From: Magnolia sinica
Taxonomy: Eukaryota > Streptophyta > Magnoliopsida > Magnoliales > Magnoliaceae
NCBI RefSeq assembly: GCF_029962835.1
Contig: NC_080582.1
Location: 75,140,177-75,204,176 of the forward strand
Length of the DNA: 64,000 nt
Direction of reading: 5' to 3'
Shown: one piece after another, positions 22,621 to 34,875 of the stretch
How the letters are laid out: each line of letters starts with the position of its first letter
Numbering within the stretch: position 1 is the stretch's first letter
Program-made: the position numbers and the translations under genes
The notes under the pieces: model-generated
What the model was told of the DNA's origin: nothing
Database searches by the model: none
What the model saw: the letters and a program-made list of their open reading frames with translations, nothing else

Positions 22621-23119
22621 ATACTGCATAGTATATTAGGGTTTTCAAATTTGATATGTGGGCCCATATTTCGTTAATCCAGACCATTGGTTTGTGGCAT
22701 CCCACCATGGATGGACCTTTCACCAAACATTCAAATTGGAAGATCCCATGCAGAACTCTTCAGACCTTTCTCATCCCAGCATTGCTCTACTTCTCTTCCT
22801 AACCATCTATTTGTAAGCCACCGCTCGAAAACCAACGGCTCTTCTATGGAGCGGCCATGATACATCAGAGTGGGAGGCAACAGGCCAACGGTTTAGATCA
22901 TCGCGATGTGGGCCCCACTTGCAAAAAATAAAAAAACCCACGTACATAATGGGAGCCTCGGGATGCGAAAAAAATACTGAGCCAAGCACGTGCGGTGTCG
23001 CCGTTAGCAGTTAAAATAGCACGTGCTTAACTGCATATGTTCGGGAATAATGATCACGTACATTAGGACGTATGGTAATTACCATATGTTTGATCATTGA
23101 TGAGAACAAGTGGCGTTTT

Positions 23120-23420
23120 TGTAAAATCCAATCCGTCCATCAGGTGAGTCCCCACATTTTAGTTCTGTATGTGAAAATTCGTCCTGATCCATAGCTCAAG
23201 TGGACCACGCCAAAGGGAAAATGGCGGACATTGGGAGGGAGATGTCCACATGGAAACTTCCAGATGGAATGTTGTGCCGACCTTGATGTATCTATGCCAT
23301 CCAACCCAGTAATCAGGTGCGCTCCACGTGGATGAAAAAGACGTCCGAATATGGGCCATTCCAAAAATATGAATGTTGTCAGATAAAGTCACAGGTGGGC
23401 CACACATGGGTTGTTTGGTG
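23120..23420. repeat. Short GTGGGCC-type repeat, family uncertain
   Basis: It starts 'ccaatccgtccatcaggtga' and contains 'agctcaagtggaccacgcca'. It ends with 'caggtgggccacacatgggt'. The arms look partly inverted, suggesting another MITE subfamily; the limits are approximate. Confidence 0.4.
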
Positions 23421-24098
23421 TGTGGGTTGATTACGATCATCGAAACTCATGCACACAGATACGGTAAACTTGGCAAAAGTATAGATCAATCCAAACCGTT
23501 CGAATTGTGAATGACGACTTATTTTCCCCTCATATGAACATCATAGCTTTAATTTTTTTCGACATGAAAGAACGTTTGAAATGGAAGAGAATCAACGATC
23601 AGTACATCTTGATCGTCTTTTTTCTACATACACCTTCCAAAATGATAGATGGTCCAAATCTCATACATGTGGTGCGAGTTAAAGAAGTACCTGGCACGAG
23701 CTGATTGGTCCACGTAAGCAAGCAACCCCGAGTGGGCCAGCGAGGGTCTGGGGTACTCTCTCTCTCTATTTTAATCAACTTTCGTGGTGGGGCCCTTTTA
23801 CTAATTTAGTAAGGGATTGGCAGTGCAGCACATGGTTGCACGTGGGCAGTATCTGCAAGTCGGACAGGATGGCAGTCCTATCCACAGCGGACGGCCAGAT
23901 CTGGACGCGGATTCGGTGGATGGGGGAACCACCAATGTTGGTGGATCCGTGACTGTGGGCCTGACCAAGATGTATTTGATTTATATCCACACCATCCATC
24001 CGTTTTTCCCGCTCATTTTAAAGCATGAGCCCAGAAATGAAGCAGATCTAAACCTTAGGTGGACCAAACCACATGAAGCAGTGGTGAGTCGGTGTACA

Positions 24099-24828
24099 CG
24101 AACCGATCTAGCTCGGTTAGCTCGCTCGACTCGACTCGAGAAAAGTTCGATTGGACACGGTTCGAACTGAGTTCGAGCCGAGTCAAACTGATTTTTTGTT
24201 TTTTAGCTCGAAAATAAGTTCGAGCCGGCCCCAACTCGACTTGACTCGGATTGAACAAGCTCGAATTGAACTCAGATCGAACTAGTTCAGTGACTCGTTA
24301 CTTTGATATTGATGTTGCCCACCAACTGTTTGATGAAATGACTCAACAGAGTCTGGCTGGTGGCAAGGAAGTTTTTTATTTTTATTTGTTAGCTTGTTAG
24401 TACACCCCACCGTTCACACTGTAGTGTTAGCCACCCCCACCAAGGAATCGATACCAAGACCTCAATGTTGAAATGAGGTATCTTTCACTTTGTCTACCAC
24501 TTGAGCTATGGATCAGGGTGTAAGGAAGGTATGTATATGAAACAAATATCCTTTTATTTATTTATTTATTTATTTATGTTGCTTAGAAGGTGTTTGATAA
24601 AATATCTGTAAAACCATTGCCGTTGTTTTACATACAGTGGAATTTTGAAGGCGCGGTCCAGGTGTTTGTGAAAATACTGCACAAGTGAACTCGAGTTGAT
24701 CTTGGCTTGAACTGGCCTGAGCTGCTGATCGAACCGAGCCGAGCCGAGTTCGAGCCAAGGTCAGCTAGTGGCCAGGCCAAGTCCGGCAGAGGCCAGCTCT
24801 ACTTGGTTCGACTGGATGTACACCCCTA
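24099..24828. mobile_element. Non-autonomous hAT element (family A, copy 2) carrying a SINE
   Basis: It is homologous along its length to 19,045-19,650 ('gctcggttagctcgctcgac' near the left end, 'tgtacacccct' at the right). The flanking 8-mers AGTGGTGA and ACTGGTGA match at seven of eight positions. The 150 bp excess over copy 1 is explained by the SINE at 24,372-24,521. It encodes no transposase. Confidence 0.75.
24372..24521 (-). mobile_element. tRNA-derived SINE inside the hAT element
   Basis: Read on the minus strand, the unit begins near ATCCATAGCTCAAGTGGTAG, a good Pol III A box (TAGCTCAAGTGG), followed about 45 bp later by a B-box-like GGTATCGATTCC. It ends in an A-rich tail (AACAAATAAAAATAAAAAA). 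The target duplication AAGGAAG (24,365-24,371 and 24,522-24,528) is perfect. Comparison with hAT copy 1 shows the empty site directly. A 3' fragment of the same SINE is at 7,031-7,096. Confidence 0.85.
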
Positions 24829-25204
24829 CTGGTGAATGAACCTCTACCATTAAAATTTTGATAGGGGCCACAAAATTTTTAGATCAAACTTATATTTCTG
24901 TTCTCCGTTCATCCAGATTTGTGACCTTATCAGTAGGTCGGATGGCAAATAAACATTACGGTGGGTCCTGGGAAGCTTTTAACGGTGGGCATTCAATCAC
25001 ACTGTTTCCTGTGGTGTGGTCCGCCCAAGATTTGGATATATTTCATTTTTGGGCTCAGGCCCTAAAATGAACTGGAAAAATGGATGCACGGCGTGGATGT
25101 AAAACAAATAGATCACGGTGGGTCTCACACTCTTGAATCCACCGACCTGAGTGGCTTTCTAGGCCCATCGACTCCCGTCCACTGATGAATACTGGCCCCG
25201 ATCC

Positions 25205-27400
25205 AGCCAAGTCGACCCTCATCGTGGGGCCTTCTTGATGTATGTGTTGTATATATATGCTGTCCATCTATTTTACCAGCTTATTTTAAAAGACGGTCCC
25301 AAAAATAAAATTCATATAAATCTCAAGTGGACCACACATCAGGGATTGAATGCTCACCGTTAAAAGCTGTTTTGTATCAAGCTGTTTGTGTTTTTACTTC
25401 GTCCAGGTTCGTGTCCTCAATCCAACCTAACCTGCTTTCTTAATGAGTCTAAGAAATGGGACTGGACCCAGCTTAATCAGGTTAGATCCATCGGATACCG
25501 CGGTTCCAACAGGTGTCACATTCCAAGACCTTAAAAAAAAAAGGTTTTCATTAAGCTACTTAATTTACTAAAGCAGCTTTCATTCAGGCACTTTCATTAG
25601 GTTTCTTTAACAGCAGTTAGATTAAGTGGGTCATTGTTTGTCAATAAATGAACTTGCATCCTAATGACAATGCCCTTTCAACAAACAATTCACAGGTCAA
25701 AGGTTAGAATTGTTAAACCGATCTGATTTTAATTGATATTATGCCCATCACACTCTTTGGTTGGAGGCTTCTCAGCTTCCCTTTTGCAGTTGTTTTGGGC
25801 TTTTTATAACTCGTGATATAGTTTAGGCAGGAAAACCTCCAACCCATACTTAAACCTTTTGGACTCCTACCATTGTACCTTCCGCCCAACTCGGCTACTC
25901 TTGTTCGTACCCTTCTACCTCCAAACCAGTTCCCGTTCACTGGTTTAATGGCTGCATGGTGGTTGCTTTATGTTGTAAATAAATGAAACCCAAGTCATCA
26001 ATATTTCCTCAAGATCCCTCCCTAGAGATGTAAATACCCAAGATCTTTCCAAAACCTACTCGTCGGGTTAGGATGAACAATGTGCAGAGATTAACTCATT
26101 TGATTCTCAATCTTTTCGCACTCCTAAAGCATTCCAGTCAGGTTGTTCTTCCTTCGAAACCCTGAAGGCCATCTCCTCTTGCCATACCACCAACACGTCT
26201 CATGTGTGGGGTGATTTTTTTTTTCATAAAATATTTCTCAATTATTTTCTCTTCCTTGGCTGTTACTTTAGGAGTTTATTCTCTTTGCTTTTCAGGAGCT
26301 AAATTGTTTGATGATATTCCAGTTTCAGTCAAATTGTTTAATATTGCATACTTTTCAGGTCAATGTAAATTCGATGTTTATGACCGGTAACTTCAAGAAA
26401 TTTATGGCAAAAAGCCAAGTAAACGACTCAAAAATCCTGGGATTGCATTTATCATTTTATTAAATGTGTTTATATAAAACTAATGCAATGTCTCTCAATG
26501 TTTAAGAGGACTATCATGCTAGCATTCACGATGCAACATCAATGGGAGCAACTTATAGGTCTATCATTTTTACCATTTCACTTTTGTTTCAATTGTGTTA
26601 TGTTTCATTTGGATGTGTAGAAATATTGAGAATAAAAGTATCTTCTGGATTTGAGTTTTAATTGATGGGACATAATTATGATGATCATTTGATTAGTTTT
26701 CAAGGTAGATGATATTCTTTACATTACCTTATTTCATTAGTAGCTGACTTAATTTTGGCTATTTACTATGTATTTATTTCAACCTAATATTTTGTGAATG
26801 GGATTCTTATTATAAACAATTGCGTGAAACTTTTTTCTGGATGACTATCAGGTGTAATAGATTTTAAAATATAAAAAAAAAAGACAAAATATGGTGATAT
26901 ATATTTTTTAAATTTGCAGAAATTTTCGCGACGGACCAAATCCGTCACTAATTTCTGAACAAGTTCATCATCAAAGACAGATTTGAGGTCCGTCGCTCCT
27001 GCTAAGATCAACGATGAACCATATCCATCTAAAAGTTTATAAAGACAAATATTTCAGGTGGGTTTATTTTTTTAATCCTACAAAATTGTTTTTACCATGC
27101 GGCAAACAGGGCAGACGATGTAAATCAAATCCGTCGTTGATTTAGTTTTGCGACGGATATGGTCCGTCAAAAATTCACAACTTTGGCATAGTGTCAAGAG
27201 GTTGAATGGAAAATAAACATTACTGTACACTCTAGAAATGTCTTAAGGATAGGTGTTCAATGATCATTGTTTCCTGTGATGTGGCCCACTTGAGATTTTT
27301 ATTTGCTTCATTTCTAATACCATGTTCTAAAATAAACTATCTAAACGGATGGACACAATGATATATAACGCAAACATAGAGGTGGGCCCCCCGGTCAGGG
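25205..27400. mobile_element. Fold-back MITE split by a CACTA remnant
   Basis: The left part (25,205-25,419) has 'tccatctattttaccagctt' and 'caagtggaccacacatcagg'. The right part (from about 27,194) has 'ggttgaatggaaaataaaca' and 'ctgtgatgtggcccacttga', ending 'gaggtgggccccc'. These are the two halves of one MITE. Confidence 0.6.
25420..27193. mobile_element. Truncated CACTA element, right end preserved
   Basis: The right end is TTTGGCATAGTG, the inverse of CACTATGCCAAA, a typical CACTA terminus. The last about 260 bp hold several copies of the subterminal motif GCGACGGA/TCCGTCGC in both orientations (about 26,930, 26,990, 27,130 and 27,155). TCA occurs at both junctions (25,417-25,419; 27,194-27,196), fitting the 3 bp CACTA target duplication. 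The left end does not show CACTA; it opens 'atccaacctaacc', so it is truncated or rearranged. No transposase is recognisable inside, so the element is non-autonomous or gutted. Confidence 0.65.
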
Positions 27401-29359
27401 TCGTACCCACCTGGCTGGATAAGAAAGCCCTACGTAAGCCGACACGAGAGTAAAATTATGTCTGGAATGGGGGAGCCGTACACATCTACATGCGGGCTGA
27501 TGTGACGTACTACAATAGATGCATGAGATCTGAGCTTTTCATCACGTGAGCTACATCGTTTAGATTCTCTGACATAAAAATCAGGACATTTGACGCCTCA
27601 GGTGGGCCACAAGCATATCAAAATGAAAGAACGGCTAGAGTTCCTAACCGTGAATTTACTTTGTATGAAACTCTAGCATCTCTGGTTAACATGTGGGGAG
27701 CACGTATACGTTGAACATGAACCACCAGTCCATTTTAACACTGCAATTCTATCAAAGATGTGGGGCCCACCAGATGTTCAAGATCTACCCGTTCATCAAG
27801 TTGGCATGGCCTTTACGGGCCCAAACATCTGATCTGTCCTTTTTTGAAGTGTGAAGTTGTAGACGTATACAGTGTCATTCATGGTTCTGGAAATAGACGG
27901 GTCAGAAAAAAAAGAAGATGATGCATCGATTGGAAGGAAATGAACAAGATCAGATGGTTGAGATCTTCCAATATGGAATTACAACACATCCGTTCAGCAA
28001 TGGGGCCCATTAGATCAACCGTCTGGATCACCAAACCATAGCATGGGATGCCACTTACACAGATTTGGGGCGTCGACCTGCTCCCATCCGCGTAGAACTT
28101 TTCCATGTGAATATGATAAGGTTTGATGGCCCCACATGCACCTTTTTCCAGATACGCCACACGTGACGTGTAGAAAGAGTACTGTGGAACCCCTCCGGCA
28201 GCACCATAAGGTGGGCCCATTGTGAAAGTAGAGCAAATGAAACAACGTAACAGTCCACTCATCAGGTGCGCCATCTTGACAAGAAAGGAGTGGACGGCTT
28301 TAAAAAAGTCGTTAGGTGTCCAGATTTCATCCACTAACCATTTCCACTGGTGTATGGTCTCAAAAGGCAGAGCAAGAATATCCAAAATAATATGTTTTGG
28401 AAAAGCTATTACCTCCCAAGCATAACCAAGATGTTCTTTAATTTTATAGGAAAAAAAAAACACTAAAGATGCCATTTTCACCTGTATGAGCTATTGATGC
28501 ACTGTGATCTTGCCTAGTTAAATCTACAAACATCAGGTTGCAGAATTATATGTCATTGAATTGAGTTCAGTGGGATATAAATTTCATTTAACATTTTAAA
28601 GTAATAGAAAAGATTGAATTACTCTTAAGTATCTGAACTTTCAGTCTCAATAAGAAATATAGTAGGATTTCCAATGGATTTTGAATTTTATTACATCTGT
28701 GAGCTTTACAATATTGATGCATGTGTTTTATTCATGCCCGTCCATCTATATGCACCCTTTATATATGACACTTGAGTTGTATATGATAAGTGATTGGCAT
28801 CAATTATGAAATCTGATATGTTGATTACAATTTCACTATCCAATAAATGATAGTTTCAAATAAAAGTGTATTTTCCAGCGAAGATATGGATTCAAAACAT
28901 GGAATTGAACGGTCAAAATACCATGGTATTTCTGCACCTATGATCATTGTCTGATAAAGTTGTTAATTTCATCTAATACAATGCAATGCATCTCTCCAAA
29001 CAAGTTTTATTGAATGCGCCACATTAGTCACACCCTACCCCATCGTAATCTTGCTGACATATGATTCACCTTCAAAACCCTCTCACAACAACATGATTTG
29101 AATCAATTCATCAAACAGTTAGTGATTTGATCAAGCAATGGTATATGAGTAGTCATCAAATGGGATTTACTCAATCACCCTATTGCAACAAGATCTACCG
29201 ATCGAAGAAGCTCGTGCTAATCACCATGCCATATTATCTAGATCACTTCATGGATAAGGTGGATGTACACCTTAATGTAACTAGGTCTTATCAAGCACTT
29301 CTCTTATTGTGCATACCTGTAATGGTCACGGTCTTTATTAATATTTGTGAAATAGACAA
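27400..29359. other. No gene seen; dispersed repeat remnants
   Basis: 27,500-28,480 contains GTGGGCC-type short-repeat phrases ('gatgtggggcccaccagatg' near 27,760; 'aaggtgggcccattgtgaaa' near 28,210). A 200-codon open frame on the minus strand (27,879-28,481) lies wholly in this repeat material. 28,500-29,359 is AT-rich and without signals, except that its right end may be a continuation of the outer copia LTR noted at 34,876. Confidence 0.5.
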
Positions 29360-29404
29360 GCCCTTAATAAACACTTATCAAAGATGAGCATTTAATCAAC
29401 AATC

Positions 29405-30245
29405 TTCTCAAGACAAATTTGCTGCCTTTTTTTTCAAATTTTCATCAAGTGCAAACGAAGGAAATCTGCAAATTGTCTTCAGGATATAATGAACTCTCAA
29501 TCCGATTTTCAACACAAAAATTTGCACATTTAAGTGTTGAACAGATCTCTAGTTTTGACACCGATATGCTTTAACACGTTCAAAAAAAAATCAGATCGAT
29601 AGTAATTGTACAGAAGATGATATAATCTCAAGGATTAAGAGTATTATCTTCTGGATATCCAGGATTTATATTAATTGAAAGGTTATGGATTTCTTCTTGA
29701 AGAGGTGCTAAAGTGCCTCTTCTAGAAATCCATATCCATTCACAGCAAATAATTGCCTTCCATGAAAGGACATGACTCTTTGTCCTATGGCAGTTATTTC
29801 TATACCCATTCGACAGAAGCAGTTATCCAACAGGAAAAACTGTATCCACATAAGCGACACATGGCATAGGTGCCACATGTACAATCATGTCACAATTACT
29901 CTCAATTAGCAAAAAAAGGTAATAAAACATTAGGGTACCATGGCCCAAAAAATCGAACCGTGTGCCAAAAAGACTAAGGCTCTTATTGCTCCTTGCGAAG
30001 TGCTAAGTTCACATAATAAAGCGCCCAAGCAGCCCTACAACCCACGCCACGCGTGCGCATGCGGGGACGGTGCTTCGCACCGTCCTCGAGGAAATTTGAA
30101 CCCTGGTTGCATAAGCAAAAACCCCTTCTCTTACCGACTAGCTATACACATTATTTATGAAAAGTTTAAATAATTAATATATTTATTTACTTTCTAAAAA
30201 TAACTTTTATTTTTGAAATTTATTTTTATTCTAAAAAACACAACA
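29405..30245 (-). mobile_element. Ty1/copia 3' LTR (minus-strand element)
   Basis: It is an LTR of about 841 bp, matching 33,984-34,831. On the minus strand it follows a good polypurine tract (TTGTGGGGGAT, 30,246-30,257) and begins TGTTGTGTTTTTT. It includes a hairpin-prone phrase 'acggtgcttcgcaccgtc' and 'gcgcccaagcagccctacaa'. The exact outer end is uncertain by a few bases. Confidence 0.75.
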
Positions 30246-30257
30246 ATCCCCCACAAT

Positions 30258-30712
30258 TTCAAAAATAAAATTAGATTCTAGAATGAAAAGCATATCAATA
30301 TAAATAGGTGCATAAGTAAAGGTATCTTTTGGATTTGAACCTTTAATGTAGAGTCTCAAAGTTACGTCAAGTACATAGTGGCCCAATAGTCTTGAACCAC
30401 AGACCTTATATGACTCACCAGACACAAAATACACATCTATTCATATTTAACTGGAGATCTAAAAGTTCACACATTTCCGGCCTTGTGCGTATCCTTATTT
30501 CATGATTCTTATAGAGACGATACCAATCTCTTCAAAAGCGGTCTCACTTCTCTATTCATATAGATAAATCTATCAAAGATTATTCTGTTTCATCTCAGCA
30601 AAGTCTGCTTATAAATCTATTAAGAGTTAATACTCAGTCTCTCATGAAATGTAGAAACCAGACACTGGACTTTTAAGAATGAAACTCAAAAATTATTTTT
30701 CTAGTGTATGTT
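30258..30712 (-). other. Copia 3' internal, non-coding
   Basis: This is sequence between the end of RNase H and the polypurine tract of the minus-strand copia element. It is AT-rich with no reading frame of note. Confidence 0.6.
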
Positions 30713-33700
30713 TCAATCACATACTTGACTTGTTTGTCCCTTTGAACCTAGCCTATATTTCAAAACATAGGTAGGGTTGCCATCAAGAGTGAAAGTTACA
30801 TCTTTTATGGATCTTAGTCTCATTCCTTTAGTGGTTCTTCTTATCTGATCTCTTGATAAACCTTTTGTCAAGGGATCTGCTAAGTTTAGGATGGATTTAA
30901 CATATTCCAGTGTAATTACTCCATCTCTGAGCAATCCTTTAACAAATTTATCCCTTAGACCTTCATTTCTATACTTACCATTATATGTCTTACTCATAGC
31001 ACGACAAAGAGTAGCCTGACTATCGCAAAAGATAGATATGACAAGAGTAGGTTTTGGCCAATACGTGATTTCCAACAGTAGGTATCTTAGCCATTCACCT
31101 TCTTTACAAGTAGTGCCAAGTGCAATAAACTCACTTTCCATTGTAGAGTAAGATATGCACGTTTGTTTCTTAAATGCCCATGATATTGTTCCTCCTCCAA
31201 GAGTGAATATCCAGCCACTTGTAGATTTAGATTCTATGCTATCTGCATTCCATCTTATATCATTATACCCTTCAAGTACAGCGTGATATAATTTATAGTG
31301 TAGTCCATAGTTTATGGTTCCTTTTAGATACTTCAAAACTATTGAAATCGCATTCCAGTATATTTATCGTGGATTACTGGTATATCTGCTTAGCATTCTT
31401 ACTATGAATGCTATATCGGGTCTAGTGCAATTCATTGCATACATTAAACTCCCAATAACACTCGCATATTCTTGTTGCTCTTTACATCTTCCAGCATTTT
31501 TAACCAATTTAATACTTGGGTCAAATAGGGTTGAAACCGGTTTACCATTATAGTGATTAAACTTCTTTAATACTTTCTCTAGGTAATGAGATTGTGTTAA
31601 GGCTATTTCATTATTAAGATTATAAATCTTAATACCTAATATTATATCAACTTTACCTATATCATTCATGTCGAAGTTGGTACTTAGAAACTTTTTAGTT
31701 TCTTTCACACAGTCCTCATTTGGTCTAAATATTAGCATATCATCTACATATAGACAGATAATGATTTGACCTTTAATATATATGCACTTATCTTCTTGGT
31801 TTAGTCTAAAACCATTAGATTGTACTACTTGATCAAACTTCTCATGTCATTGCTTAGGAGCTTGCTTGAGCCCATAGAGAGATTTGACCAGTTTACACAC
31901 TTTCTTCTCTTGCCCGGGTTGAACAAACCCTTCAGGTTGTTCCATATAGACTTCCTCATCTAGATCACCATTTAAGAATGTTATTTTGACATCCATTTAA
32001 TGGATTACTAGGTGGTGAATTGCTGCAAGAGCAATTAAAGTCTTAATGATAGATATTCGAGCAACAGGAGCATATGTATCGAAAAAATCGATACCTTCCT
32101 TTTGTTTAAATCATTTGGCTACCAATCGAGCTTTAAACTTATTTATAGTTCCATCAGGATTGAACCTTTTTTTAAAAATCCACTTACATTCTATAGACTT
32201 TGAACCTGGTGGAAGATCGGCCAAATACCAAGTGTTATTTAAGACTATGGAATCCATTTCGTCATCTATGGATTCCATCCAAAACTGTGCATAAGGAGAT
32301 AAGAGAGCTTCATTAAGTGTTGATGGATCACTTTCAATACTTAGTGGTAGAGTAATCTCCTTTCGTATTTCATTTCTATCACCTTCTATAAGGAACATAT
32401 GGAAATCTGGGCCAAACGATGTTTCTTTTCTTACCCTTTTCGATCTTCTTGGTTCATTTCCTTCTGGATGAGTGTTAGATTTATCATGAAAGTTGTTAGG
32501 TTCTTCGTTCATTGGATCTATTATATTTTCATCAACTTACCTTTTTGTGTGATTATTTATATAGTCTTTATATACTATATTTTCAAAAAATATAGCATCC
32601 CTAGACTTTATAATCATGTTTTTGACAGCAAAAGAGGTTTGTTCTAGGACTAGGAATCTATATACGGGACTATGAATCGCATAATCCACAAAAGTACACC
32701 CGATTCCTCTAGGACCTAACTTTACTCTCTTAGAATCAATAATCCTGACTTCTGCTATACTTCCCCACACCTTGAAGTAATGAAGATATGGTTTTTTCTT
32801 TTTTCATAATTCATATGGGGAGATATTCAATTTTTTGTGTGGGATAGCATTTAGAATACGGTTTGCTGTTAACAATGCTTCCCCCGACAAATTCAGTGGT
32901 AATCCAGAATTTAATATCATACAGTTGATCATCTCAACTAATGTCCTATTTTTGCATTCTGCTAGGCCATTTTGCTGAGGTGTGTAAGGTGCCGTAAATT
33001 CATGGATTATACCATTTGATTCACAAAAGTCGTTGAATTCATTAGAAGAGTATTCACCCCATCTATCACTTCTGAGGGCTTTAATCTTTATATTCAACTG
33101 ATTTTTCACCTCGGCCTTATAAAGCTTAAACTTTTCAAAGGCTTCATCTTTAGATTTTATCAAGTATATATAGAAAAATCTAGTGAAGTCATCGATAAAT
33201 GTGATAAAATACCTTTTTCCTCCACGAGTTAAGGAATTATTTAAATCACAGATATTGAAATGAATTAACTCCAAGGGTTGTGATTTTTTCATGCCAGTCC
33301 CAAATGATTTTCTAGTTATTTTAGAATAGGCACACACATCACATTTCCCTTCTTGTTGAATTTCATGATTTGGTAGAAGGCCTAGGATCATCATTCTTTT
33401 CATTGAATGATAATTAACATGACCTAGTCTAGCATGCCATAAAGATACAGAATCCACTATATAAACGGAAACATCATTATTATTATTAATATTCAGTTTA
33501 ATCATACCATTACATGAATATCCTTTGCCTACAAACATACCATTCTTGGTGATAATCAACTTATCAGACTCAATCACTATTTTGAATCCTCTCTTATTGA
33601 GAAGATCGCCTGACACTAGATTTTTAGACATGTCAGGTACATGTAATACATTTGTTAGTGTCAGTCTTTTGTCTGATGTAAACTGAAGCTCTACTGTTCC

Positions 33701-33742
33701 TTTTTCAACAACATTCGCACGAACGTTATTACCCATCTTCAC
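30713..33742 (-). mobile_element. Ty1/copia pol region (fossil)
   Basis: On the minus strand the order is GAG-pre-integrase with the HHCC zinc region (LWHARLGHVNYHS, CDVCAYSK) at 33,742-33,330; integrase core (DDFTRFFYIYL, APYTPQQNGLAE) to about 32,804; reverse transcriptase segments at about 32,512-31,364; and RNase H (SGWIFTLGGGTISW, STMESEFIALG) to 30,713. Integrase before reverse transcriptase defines Ty1/copia. A recognisable gag region is missing between pol and the 5' LTR, and pol is interrupted about five times, so this is a broken fossil. A scrap of the fold-back MITE family lies at about 33,822-33,850. Confidence 0.9.
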
Positions 33743-33983
33743 TTCTTGTTTAGTTGTTATACCTTCATAGGTCTTGAAGATGTTTCGGTCCTTCGATATA
33801 TATCATGAGAGAATAGTGGTGATAGAACGCCCACCATTAAAAACTTCCTAGGGCTAATTATAATGTTTATTTTGTTAGAATTTTAGAAATATAAGAGTTT
33901 CTTGTACACAACGGAGGATAGAAGAAAACGATAACAAAATGATCAAATCTATCGGGTTCAAGGCTCGACTTGAACAGTCAATT

Positions 33984-34831
33984 TCTCAAGACAAATTTGC
34001 TGCCCTTTTTCTGGAATTTCCAGCAAGTGCAAACGAAGGAAATCTGTAAATTGTCTTCAGGATACAATGAACTCTCAATCCGATTTTCAACACGAAAATT
34101 TGCACATTTAAGTGTTGAACAGATCTCTAGTTTTGACACCGATATGCCTTAAGACGCTCTCTTCGATTCAGCAAGAGATCAGATCGAGAGTAATTGCACA
34201 GAAGATGATATAATCTCAAGGATTAAGAGTATTATCTTCTAGATTATAGTATCCAGGATTTATATTAATTGAAAGGTTATGGATTTCTTCCTGAAGAGGT
34301 GCTAAAGTGCCTCTTCAAGAAATCCATACCCATTCACAGCAAATAATTGCCTTCCATGAAAGGACATGACTCTTTGTCCTATGACAGTTATTTCTGTACC
34401 CATTCAGACAGAAGCAGTTATCCAACAGGAAAAACTGTATCCACATGAAGTGCTAAGTGCGCCTAATAAAGCGCCAAAAAGAGCCCAAGCAGCCCTACAG
34501 CCCTACAGTTGTACCATGGCCAAAAAATTTTGAACCATGTGTCAAAAAGACTATCTTTTTACTCCTTGAGATGATGCGAAGTGCTAAGTGCGCCTAATAT
34601 AGCGCCAAAAAGCGCCCAAGCAGCCATACAGCCCTCGCCACATGCGTGAACGGTGCTTCGCACCGTCATCGAGGAGATTTAAACCCTGGTTGCATAAGGA
34701 AGAACCCCTTCTCTTACCGACAAGCTACACACACTATTTATGGAAAGTTTAAATAATTAATATATTTATTTACTTTCTAAAAATAACTTTTATTTTTGAA
34801 ATTTATTTTTATTTTTCTTAAAAACACAACA
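33984..34831 (-). mobile_element. Ty1/copia 5'-side LTR (minus-strand element)
   Basis: It matches 29,405-30,245 from 'ctcaagacaaatttgctgcc' to 'aacacaaca'. An internal duplication of the 'gcgcccaagcagcc' phrase (34,455-34,510 and 34,570-34,640) makes the central part longer. The roughly 44 bp just outside it (34,832-34,875) repeats the polypurine-tract side of the other LTR, unusual for a 5' LTR and suggestive of recombination. The LTR copies differ at several per cent of sites, so the element is not recent. Confidence 0.65.
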
Positions 34832-34875
34832 ATCCCCTACAATTCCAAAAATAAAATCAGATTTTAAAACGAATA

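Larger units (their letters stand above)
23945..25115. mobile_element. Fold-back MITE split by a hAT element
   Basis: The left part (to 24,098) has 'atatccacaccatccatccg' and 'gcatgagcccagaaatgaag'. The right part (from 24,829) has 'gtgaccttatcagtaggtcg', 'cctgtggtgtggtccgccca' and ends 'atcacggtgggtctcacac'. The hAT copy 24,099-24,828 lies between. Confidence 0.7.

Noticed and set aside
24490-24520. A tRNA gene, from the A-box and B-box-like motifs.
   Set aside because: The arms do not form a cloverleaf, and the unit has an A-rich tail and target duplication, so it is a SINE.
27879-28481. A 200-codon open frame on the minus strand.
   Set aside because: It lies in short-repeat material with GTGGGCC-type phrases, overlaps other open frames on both strands, and its translation shows no domain.
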